From positions 186,001 to 250,000 of the forward strand of contig JAFIGY010000012.1 of the NCBI GenBank assembly GCA_017849435.1: a stretch of DNA of 64,000 nt. The letters run 5' to 3'. Shown here one piece after another: positions 23,817 through 31,633 of the stretch (positions within the stretch are counted from its first letter, which is position 1; each line of letters starts with the position of its first letter). Made by a program: the position numbers and the translations under genes. The stretch is from Chitinophaga niabensis. GTDB lineage: Bacteria > Bacteroidota > Bacteroidia > Chitinophagales > Chitinophagaceae. Below the pieces are notes generated by a model. The model did not search any database. It was not told the origin of the DNA and was given only the letters and a program-made list of their open reading frames with translations.

Positions 23817-26800
23817 ATGAAACGACTATTGCTACTCTTTTTCGTGGCATGTAACGTCATGTTCACGCCCCTCCACGCGCAGTTTTCCCTGGCGAAACAA
23901 AATGCGGACGATCCTTCCCTGCCACAGTGGGTGAAGCTGATGTACGCGGAGAACCCTAACGTCTGGGAGGTAGACAAAGCCTATGAAGCTTTCTACCGAA
24001 CGCGACCGTTCGAAAAGAACTACTACACCCAGTATTACAAACACTGGCGGGCGTACGTAGAGAAGTTCACGGACGACAAAGGGTTGATCGTCTATCCCAC
24101 CAACAAAATGCTGACGCAAAAAGAATCCGCCATCCATGCGCAGCAGCGCAACCGCGGCAACGCGCGCGTGATGCAGGTCACGGGCATTGCGAACTGGACG
24201 TTTGCGGGACCGATGGAAACACATTTCATCAACGAGGGCGGTACACCCAATACCAACAAACCTGCGTCCTGGCATGCGAATGTCTATTCTTTCGACCGCT
24301 CCCTGTCCAACCCGCTGGTGGCCTATTGCGGCACCGAAGCGGGCGGGGTGTACAAAACAACGGACAAAGGACAAAGCTGGACCTACGTTACACATGATCT
24401 CAATGTGGTGACCGTGAAAACGATCAGGGTGCATCCTACAGATGCGAATACCTTTTTCTTCGGATCAAGCGGCAACCTCTACAAAAGCACCGATGCCGGG
24501 AGCACCTACACCACGGTGGCAACCGGTATGGGAGAAGTGAGGGACATCAATTTCATCGGCACTTCCGGTAATATGCTGGTAGCGGCGCAGAACGGTATCT
24601 ATCGTTCCACGAACAGCGGCAGTTCTTTCACGCAGGTGATGACGGGCAGTGCATGGAACGTAACGTCCAAAGCCAATGATTCCGCAACGATCTTTGCGCT
24701 GGTGTACAGCTCTACGCTGAAGCTGACGCAGTTCTACAAATCCACGGATGCGGGTCTTACCTTCACGCTCAAGAACACGGGCTGGTTCGTGCCGCAGGCG
24801 GGAGAAGATAACAATGGCGGCCGGATCGCAGTTACCCCCGCGGATAACAACAAAGTGTATGCGTTACTGGTAGGTAGCGCTGCAAGCCCTTCCACCCGCG
24901 GATTTAACGGCTTTATCGGCACATACGTAAGCAGCGACGCAGGGGAAACCTGGAGCCTGCCACAGGGTTACCTCGGCGGCCCTTATGTGACCACCGCCAA
25001 CCCTGACGGTACCTGGCAACGGCCGAACCTCATGAACTTTTCCGGGGACAACGGCACTTACAACCAGATACTCTACAATACCTACATCGCCGCCTCTACA
25101 CTGGATGCCAACAAGATCATCATCGGTGGTTTGAGCACCTGGCGTTCTGATAACGGCGCATCGGGTTACAAACCTGTGGGTGGATACGTAGGGAATATCA
25201 GTCTCATTCACCCGGATGTGCAAACCATCAAGATATATAATACGGGAGCCACTACAGAAGAAACCTGGCTGACGACGGACGGCGGCATTAACTATTCCAC
25301 GGACCTTTTCACGAGCAGCAATCATGTGGCGCTGAACTACGGCATTTATGCGGGCGAGTTCTGGGGCTTTGGTCAGGGTTGGAATGATGATGTGATGGTG
25401 GGTGGAAAATACCACACCGGCAACGGCGGTTATTTTGAAGCGTATCCTGACAGGAAGTTCCTCCGCCTTGGCGGTGGTGAAGCGCCTACCGGGTACGTCA
25501 ATCCGGCAGAGAACCGCAAAACCTATTTCTCCGATGTGAACGGCCGCGTCCTGCCGCTGACAATGCAGGGCTCCCTCGGCAACTTCGCCATGAACCTCGA
25601 TCCTAACGAAAGCTATGGCGCGGTGGAAAGCTCCACACTGGCTTTTGATCCCAGATGTTACAACACCGTATTCACCGGTTTCGAGAACAAGATATATAAA
25701 AGCACCGATGGTGGCAGCAACTTCAGCGTATTGTATACTTTTGGTGCAACCGCTACGGATAAAGTAAGGTGGATCGAAATATCCCGCGTGACCCCGGATG
25801 TAATATTCGCTTTCCAGATGGTGGGCAGTGGCGGAAAGCTGTGGAAGAGCACGGATGCGGGCGTTACCTGGGCGGAAATAACACTGCCGCTGGCCAACCA
25901 GCAGCGGATGTCTTTCACGCTCAGCGGCAACAGCGTAAATGAATTGTGGATCGCATACCGCTACGGTACTTCCGGGAATCGCGTATACCGCACTACCAAT
26001 GGCGGTACCAGCTGGACCAACCTCACCACCACGGATACGAATGATGAGCTTCGTGGCATCGTACATCAACTGGGCACACAGGGCGGTGTATATCTCTTCA
26101 CAAAAAGCAAAGGCATTTTCTATCGCAATGATTCCCTGAATGCATGGACGCCTTATGGAAACGGCATTACCGTGATCTTTGACCACACCAAGAGCATCCC
26201 TTTCTACCGCGACGAAAAACTGCGGGCCGCAAGCTATGGCACCGGCATCTGGGAAACGCCCTTCTATCAACCATCCGCGCCGATGGCGCAGATGACGGTG
26301 GACAAGCGCAGCGCGGATTGTAATGCGTTTGAACTGTCCGTATTCAAATTCTCGAGCTACTCCGTGAACCAGGCAGGTGCCACTTTTGCATGGTCGTTCC
26401 CCGGCGGATCACCCGCCACTTCTGACAAAGTGAACCCGGTGGTGACCTACTCCACGCCGGGCAACTATTCCGTTACCCTCAAAGTGACGAACCCGAACGG
26501 AGATACCAGTACGCAGACGTATAATAACTTCATCACGGTATCCGGGAATTGCAACTTCCTGCTGCGCACACCGGAGAATCCGCTGAATGCAGCTGCCGGA
26601 CTGAATTACAATTATTACGAAGGCACCTGGACGGCGCTCCCGGATTTCCCCACGCTAATACCGGTAAAAAGCGGTACAGTGAATACACCGGACCTCAGTC
26701 CACAGAACCGCAGCGATAATTTTGGGTTTGAGTTCAAAGGTTATGTGAATGTGCCGTCAGATGGTTATTACACTTTCTACCTGAATTCCGACGACGGCAG

Positions 26801-28241
26801 CCGCCTGTACATCGGCAGTACGCTGGTGGTGGATCACGACGGGCTGCACAGCGCTTCCGAGAAATCGGGTGTAATAGGACTGAAAGCCGGGAAGCATGCC
26901 ATCACCATCCGGTATTTCCAAAGCACCGGCGCGCAAAGCCTCAACGTCAGCTATGAAGGACCGGGTGTGAGCAAACAGGCCATTCCTGCCGCCGCTTACT
27001 ACCGCGATATGGCGGTGCCTGCATGTAGCACGCCGGGAGCGATCAGCAAAACCGGCTGGACGATCCGTTATGTGGATAGCGAGGAGACGGTGGGTGAGGG
27101 GGCGAATAACGGTCGTGCTATTCACGCCATAGACGGCAATAACAGCACGTTCTGGCATTCCAAATGGTACGGCGGCAGCGACCCAATGCCGCATGAAATA
27201 CAGATCGATCTGGCATCCTCCTACACCCTGAGCAGCCTTAAATATCTGCCGCGGCAGGATGGCGGAACGAATGGTATCATCGCCAACTACGAGATCTATG
27301 TGAGTGATGATCCTGCCAACTGGGGAACAGCCGTGGCTACCGGCACTTTCGCCACAGGCACCACGGAAAAAACGATCACTTTCACGGCGAAGAACGGCCG
27401 GTATGTGCGTCTGCGCGCATTGTCTTCCAATGCGAACCCGTTTGCTTCTGCTGCCGAGATCGGATTGGTGGGCTGTCCCATCACTACCACCTGCAGCGCC
27501 ACCGGCACCATCCTGCGTGAACAGTGGAGCAACCAGAGCAATGTGAATCTCGCAACGTTTGACTTTACGCAAATACCTTCGGTGATCAGCCAGCCGACCA
27601 TCTTTGAAGGTCCCACCAATATTGCGGACAATTATGTAAGCCGGATGAGAGGCTACCTCTGCGTGCCGCAAACCGGTAACTATACATTCTGGATCGCGAG
27701 TGACGATGACAGCGAGCTGTATCTGAGTACGGATGATAACCCGGCAAATAAAGTACGCATCGCGTATGTAACAGGTTATACTGCAGTACAGCAATGGACG
27801 AAATACGCCAGTCAGCAATCTTCTCCCGTTGCATTGGTGGCCGGTAAACGCTATTACATCGAAGCCATTCACCGGGAAGGCGGCGGTGGCGATAACCTCG
27901 CCGTTGGCTGGCAACTGCCGGATGCCACCATGGAAAGGCCGATACCGGGCAACCGTTTGTCACCCGCCACGGTATTGCAGCCGTACATTAAGAAAGCCAC
28001 AGGCGACGGCGTACAGGTATTCCCCACGCTGGTAAAACGCGGGCAATCCGTTCGCATCGTTTCCGGCAAGCTGGAAAACATCCTGCTGAAGCTTTACAAC
28101 GTGGAAGGGAAAATGGTGTATACGGACAGGATGCAGGGAACAGGAGATGTGCCGACAGACAAGCTCACACCGGGCATGTATATCTACAACATCCGCACTG
28201 ACCGGCAGATACTCAATGGCAAGATCATGATCACAGAATAA
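23817..28241 (+). CDS. Large secreted BNR/PKD/PA14/discoidin protein with T9SS tail
   Basis: A 1474-residue secreted protein. The signal peptide ends near residue 22 (LHAQ). Residues about 60-800 hold many Asp-box (BNR) repeats such as TTDKGQSWTY, STDAGSTYT, STDAGVTWA and TTNGGTSWT, which form a VPS10/sialidase-like propeller. Next come a PKD domain (about 821-912, FAWSFPGGSPA), a first PA14 domain (about 915-1068, DGYYTFYLNSDDGSRLYI), a discoidin/F5/8 C domain (about 1075-1222) and a second PA14 domain (about 1227-1383, GNYTFWIASDDDSELYL). The C-terminal 80 residues (VFPTLVKRGQS to MITE) are a type IX secretion sorting tail. The domains point to glycan binding on the cell surface. No catalytic residues are clear, so enzyme activity is uncertain. 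Confidence 0.88.
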   Translation: MKRLLLLFFVACNVMFTPLHAQFSLAKQNADDPSLPQWVKLMYAENPNVWEVDKAYEAFYRTRPFEKNYYTQYYKHWRAYVEKFTDDKGLIVYPTNKMLTQKESAIHAQQRNRGNARVMQVTGIANWTFAGPMETHFINEGGTPNTNKPASWHANVYSFDRSLSNPLVAYCGTEAGGVYKTTDKGQSWTYVTHDLNVVTVKTIRVHPTDANTFFFGSSGNLYKSTDAGSTYTTVATGMGEVRDINFIGTSGNMLVAAQNGIYRSTNSGSSFTQVMTGSAWNVTSKANDSATIFALVYSSTLKLTQFYKSTDAGLTFTLKNTGWFVPQAGEDNNGGRIAVTPADNNKVYALLVGSAASPSTRGFNGFIGTYVSSDAGETWSLPQGYLGGPYVTTANPDGTWQRPNLMNFSGDNGTYNQILYNTYIAASTLDANKIIIGGLSTWRSDNGASGYKPVGGYVGNISLIHPDVQTIKIYNTGATTEETWLTTDGGINYSTDLFTSSNHVALNYGIYAGEFWGFGQGWNDDVMVGGKYHTGNGGYFEAYPDRKFLRLGGGEAPTGYVNPAENRKTYFSDVNGRVLPLTMQGSLGNFAMNLDPNESYGAVESSTLAFDPRCYNTVFTGFENKIYKSTDGGSNFSVLYTFGATATDKVRWIEISRVTPDVIFAFQMVGSGGKLWKSTDAGVTWAEITLPLANQQRMSFTLSGNSVNELWIAYRYGTSGNRVYRTTNGGTSWTNLTTTDTNDELRGIVHQLGTQGGVYLFTKSKGIFYRNDSLNAWTPYGNGITVIFDHTKSIPFYRDEKLRAASYGTGIWETPFYQPSAPMAQMTVDKRSADCNAFELSVFKFSSYSVNQAGATFAWSFPGGSPATSDKVNPVVTYSTPGNYSVTLKVTNPNGDTSTQTYNNFITVSGNCNFLLRTPENPLNAAAGLNYNYYEGTWTALPDFPTLIPVKSGTVNTPDLSPQNRSDNFGFEFKGYVNVPSDGYYTFYLNSDDGSRLYIGSTLVVDHDGLHSASEKSGVIGLKAGKHAITIRYFQSTGAQSLNVSYEGPGVSKQAIPAAAYYRDMAVPACSTPGAISKTGWTIRYVDSEETVGEGANNGRAIHAIDGNNSTFWHSKWYGGSDPMPHEIQIDLASSYTLSSLKYLPRQDGGTNGIIANYEIYVSDDPANWGTAVATGTFATGTTEKTITFTAKNGRYVRLRALSSNANPFASAAEIGLVGCPITTTCSATGTILREQWSNQSNVNLATFDFTQIPSVISQPTIFEGPTNIADNYVSRMRGYLCVPQTGNYTFWIASDDDSELYLSTDDNPANKVRIAYVTGYTAVQQWTKYASQQSSPVALVAGKRYYIEAIHREGGGGDNLAVGWQLPDATMERPIPGNRLSPATVLQPYIKKATGDGVQVFPTLVKRGQSVRIVSGKLENILLKLYNVEGKMVYTDRMQGTGDVPTDKLTPGMYIYNIRTDRQILNGKIMITE

Positions 28242-28256
28242 GGATCATTTTCTGAT

Positions 28257-28299
28257 AAAGCGGACTGGAAAGCGCAAGGCTTTTTAGTCCGCTTTTTTA
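28257..28299 (+). terminator. Intrinsic terminator after the 1474-residue protein gene
   Basis: AAAGCGGACT (28257-28266) and AGTCCGCTTT (28286-28295) pair perfectly around a 19-base loop and a T run follows. Confidence 0.8.
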
Positions 28300-28342
28300 T
28301 TTCTAAGCAGTATCTTCACCGCGTTTTAAAACAGTGTTCAAT

Positions 28343-30559
28343 ATGTTGATGAAATATATCGGCGCGATCGGCCTGGGTTTGATGAGTATCACCGCAGAGG
28401 CCCAGGTATCGATCATTCCGCAGCCGCAGGAGGTGAAGATGGGGCAGGGAGTATTCCGGATGAATGATCATACGGTGATCATGAGCGCCCGCGAGTTCCG
28501 CGATGTAGCGGTATTGTTCTCGGGGCAAACAGGTATCAGAATGATGAAGGACAAAGCGGTTGGAATGATACGCTTTACCAAACTGAATAAAGCATCGCTG
28601 GATACCAATGCATATATACTGCGTGTCAGGCCTTCCGGTGTTGAACTGCAGGCGAGCGGGGTACAGGGCGCGTTATACGGCATGCAATCCCTGTTGCAGC
28701 TGATACGTACCCAGCCTGATCCCAAAGTATTGCCGGTATTGGAGATACGGGACAGTCCCCGTTTCGCATATCGCGGTATGCACCTGGATGTATCCCGCCA
28801 TTTCTTTCCTGTTCCTTTCATTCACAAGTTCATCGACCTGATGGCCTTGTACAAGATGAACACTTTTCACTGGCATCTGACGGATGGCGCCGGATGGCGG
28901 CTGGAGATCAAAAAGTATCCCAAACTTACACAACAGGCCGCCTGGCGTACGCATGCGTATTGCATGGACTGGTGGGCGAATGGCCGCAAATACCTCGAGG
29001 CCGGAAACCCTAACGCCTACGGCGGTTACTATACACAGGAAGAAGCGAAGGAGATCGTTCAGTACGCTGCCCGCCGCGGGATCACCGTGATCCCGGAAAT
29101 TGAAATGCCGGGCCACTCGGAAGAAGTACTGGCAGCATATCCGCATTTGTCCTGCTCAGGGTTACCCTACCAGAGCTCGGAGTTCTGCCTGGGGAATGAC
29201 AGCACTTTTACTTTCCTTGAAGATGTGTTGAATGAAGTGATTGCCATTTTTCCTTCGAAATATATTCATATCGGCGGAGATGAAGCCAGCAGGAAGGCCT
29301 GGAAGTCCTGCCCCAAATGCCAGCAGCGCATCCGCAACGAGCATCTGAAGAATGAGGACGAATTACAGAGTTATGGCATCCGCCGGATGGAGAAATACCT
29401 GACCGGCAAAAAAAGGAAATTGCTGGGATGGGATGAGATACTCGAAGGCGGCCTTGCCCCGGAAGCTACCGTGATGAGCTGGCGCGGGGAGAAAGGTGGT
29501 ATCACTGCCGCAACGGAAGGGCATGATGTGATCATGACGCCCGGCGGTTACTGCTACTTTGATGCGTATCAGGCAGACCCTGCCACAGAACCCCCGGCCA
29601 TCGGCGGCTTTCTGCCCCTCTCGAAAGTTTATGCCTACGAACCGGTGCCTGCGGAACTGGATACGGCGAAAGCCCGGCACATCCTCGGTGCGCAGGCAAA
29701 TATCTGGACGGAATATATGCCTGCTACTTACCAGGTGGAATACATGGCTTTCCCGCGGATGCTCGCATTGTCAGAGGTATTGTGGTCGCGAAAGGAGCAG
29801 CGGAACTGGGATGATTTCAAAACACGTTTGCAAAAACATTATGGCATCCTGCAGCGGCTCAATGTGAACTATTACCGTCCTTCTTATCAGCTGCAGATTA
29901 AAACGCAGATCGACCAGCAACGGAAAACCACCCGCATTACGTTTGACAGTGAGCAGTACCAGCCGCAGATCCGCTATACATTGGATGGCAGCCGCCCTAC
30001 CGCTGCATCCGCGCTTTACACGGGTCCCTTCGAGATCACCGGCTCCGCGAAAGTACAGGCGGCGATTTTCAAGGACACCGCGCTGCAAGGCAGACCCGCC
30101 GGTCTCCCTGTGGACTATCACAAAGCCATCGGCAAAAAAGTGACCTACAATGAACCCTGGAGCAGCAGTTATCCCGCGCAGAAAGAAGCAACCCTGGTCA
30201 ACGGTTACCGTGGGTCACTGACCTATGGCGATGGCCAATGGCAGGGCTTCCTGGGGAAAGGGCTGGATGTTACCATCGATCTGGAACAGGAAGAAACGCT
30301 GACCAGTCTTTCCATCGGATTCATGCAACTCACCGGCCCGGGTGTATACATGCCGCCCTATGTGGAAGTATTGCTTTCCGCGGATGGACAGCATTTCGCG
30401 CCGGCACAGAAAGTGGAGAACGATATTCCGGCCAGTCACAGCAGGCTTGCGTTCAAGGACTTCATTTTTGACCTGAAAGGGCAAAAGGCGCGGTATGTTC
30501 GTGTGAAGGCGCCTACGCAGAAGGGCTTCCTCTTTACAGACGAGATCATCGTGTATTAG
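28343..30559 (+). CDS. Beta-N-acetylhexosaminidase (GH20) with C-terminal discoidin-like domain
   Basis: A 738-residue exported glycosidase that releases terminal GlcNAc or GalNAc by substrate-assisted catalysis. The signal peptide is KYIGAIGLGLMSITAEA. A GH20b N-terminal domain is followed by the TIM barrel: YRGMHLDVSRHFFP, MNTFHWHLTDGAGWRLEI, VIPEIEMPGHSEE, and the catalytic Asp-Glu pair in HIGGDEA (about D313 and E314). WDEILEGG and the Trp region follow. From about residue 510 there is a chitobiase C-terminal-like part and then a discoidin-like fold that ends with ARYVRVKAP. Starts at 28343 and 28349 are both possible; a GTG further upstream is unlikely. Confidence 0.93.
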   Translation: MLMKYIGAIGLGLMSITAEAQVSIIPQPQEVKMGQGVFRMNDHTVIMSAREFRDVAVLFSGQTGIRMMKDKAVGMIRFTKLNKASLDTNAYILRVRPSGVELQASGVQGALYGMQSLLQLIRTQPDPKVLPVLEIRDSPRFAYRGMHLDVSRHFFPVPFIHKFIDLMALYKMNTFHWHLTDGAGWRLEIKKYPKLTQQAAWRTHAYCMDWWANGRKYLEAGNPNAYGGYYTQEEAKEIVQYAARRGITVIPEIEMPGHSEEVLAAYPHLSCSGLPYQSSEFCLGNDSTFTFLEDVLNEVIAIFPSKYIHIGGDEASRKAWKSCPKCQQRIRNEHLKNEDELQSYGIRRMEKYLTGKKRKLLGWDEILEGGLAPEATVMSWRGEKGGITAATEGHDVIMTPGGYCYFDAYQADPATEPPAIGGFLPLSKVYAYEPVPAELDTAKARHILGAQANIWTEYMPATYQVEYMAFPRMLALSEVLWSRKEQRNWDDFKTRLQKHYGILQRLNVNYYRPSYQLQIKTQIDQQRKTTRITFDSEQYQPQIRYTLDGSRPTAASALYTGPFEITGSAKVQAAIFKDTALQGRPAGLPVDYHKAIGKKVTYNEPWSSSYPAQKEATLVNGYRGSLTYGDGQWQGFLGKGLDVTIDLEQEETLTSLSIGFMQLTGPGVYMPPYVEVLLSADGQHFAPAQKVENDIPASHSRLAFKDFIFDLKGQKARYVRVKAPTQKGFLFTDEIIVY

Positions 30560-30562
30560 TGC

Positions 30563-30570
30563 TACCTTTG
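30563..30570 (+). promoter_or_regulatory. -7 box directly before the aldo/keto reductase start
   Basis: TACCTTTG matches TAnnTTTG perfectly and ends four bases before the ATG at 30575. No TTTG lies at the right -33 distance. If used, the mRNA would be leaderless. Confidence 0.4.
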
Positions 30571-30574
30571 TAGC

Positions 30575-31465
30575 ATGAACTATCATGCATTAGGCACTTC
30601 TTCTTTGCTGATCAGCGAGGTCGCGTTCGGCTGCATGTCCCTCGGGCAGGAAGATGACGCGAATGCAAAACTGATCCACCAGGCGATGGGGGCAGGTATC
30701 AATTATTTCGATACGGCGGACCTGTATGACAGAGGGCTGAATGAGATCACGCTGGGAAAGGCGCTGGAAGGCAGGCGGAACAAAGTGATCATCGCCACCA
30801 AGGTTGGGAATCAGTGGCGGGAAGACGGGAGCGGATGGGACTGGAATCCCCGCAAGCAATACATCCTCACAGCAGCAGAAGCAAGCCTGAAGCGCCTCCG
30901 CACGGATCACATCGATCTGTATCAACTGCATGGCGGCACGATAGAAGACCCCATCGATGAAACCATCGAGGCGTTTGAAAGATTGAAAGAACAGGGCAAG
31001 ATCCGCTACTATGGCATTTCTTCCATCCGCCCCAATGTGATACGCGAATATGTGCGGCGTTCCAATATCGTGAGCGTAATGATGCAGTACAGCCTCCTCG
31101 ACCGCAGGCCCGAAGTAAGCTGCCTGCCGCTGCTCCAGCAACACAAAATTGGTGTGCTGGCAAGAGGGAGCGTAGCGAAAGGCATGCTCGTCAATAAACC
31201 CGCTTCCGCTTATCTCAAATACACCGAAGCCGAAGTACAACACGCCAAAGAAGCAATAACAGCCGCTTCAGGACCACAACGCCTGCCAGCGCAAACCGCT
31301 TTGCAATATGTATTGATGCATCCCGCAATCACCGCGGCTGTAGTAGGTATCCGTACCGATCAACAGCTGGAGGAAGCCATTGCGCAAGTTCCGCGTCTGA
31401 ATGAAGAGGAATACGAACAACTGACCGCTTCCATCCCCATACAGGACTACGACCAACACCGGTAG
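30575..31465 (+). CDS. Aldo/keto reductase
   Basis: A 296-residue NADPH-dependent TIM-barrel reductase for carbonyl groups. The catalytic tetrad is visible: Asp in YFDTADLYDRG, Tyr just after it, Lys in VIIATKVG and His in DLYQLHGG. RYYGISSIRPN and the C-terminal cofactor region with AAVVGIRTDQQLEEA are typical of the group that includes YhdN and general stress proteins. The substrate is unknown. It lies 15 bases after the GH20 gene and could be read from the same transcript or from the -7 box at 30563. Confidence 0.92.
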   Translation: MNYHALGTSSLLISEVAFGCMSLGQEDDANAKLIHQAMGAGINYFDTADLYDRGLNEITLGKALEGRRNKVIIATKVGNQWREDGSGWDWNPRKQYILTAAEASLKRLRTDHIDLYQLHGGTIEDPIDETIEAFERLKEQGKIRYYGISSIRPNVIREYVRRSNIVSVMMQYSLLDRRPEVSCLPLLQQHKIGVLARGSVAKGMLVNKPASAYLKYTEAEVQHAKEAITAASGPQRLPAQTALQYVLMHPAITAAVVGIRTDQQLEEAIAQVPRLNEEEYEQLTASIPIQDYDQHR

Positions 31466-31633
31466 CTTTGTTAATCCTCATATAATATCCCGTTCATATT
31501 CCGTTAACATCGCCCTAATACCTTCGCATCCTGAAGGGAATTACCCGTATGAACAGTGAATACCGTTCCCTGCCGGATCGAGGCTGAACTATTGTCTAAA
31601 TCTAAATCACTTAAACACGCTCAATAAGACTAT

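Noticed and set aside
24864-26270. Minus-strand open frame of 468 codons inside the 1474-residue protein gene
   Set aside because: It is a shadow of the GC-rich coding strand: the sense gene has clear domains, while the antisense product shows none.
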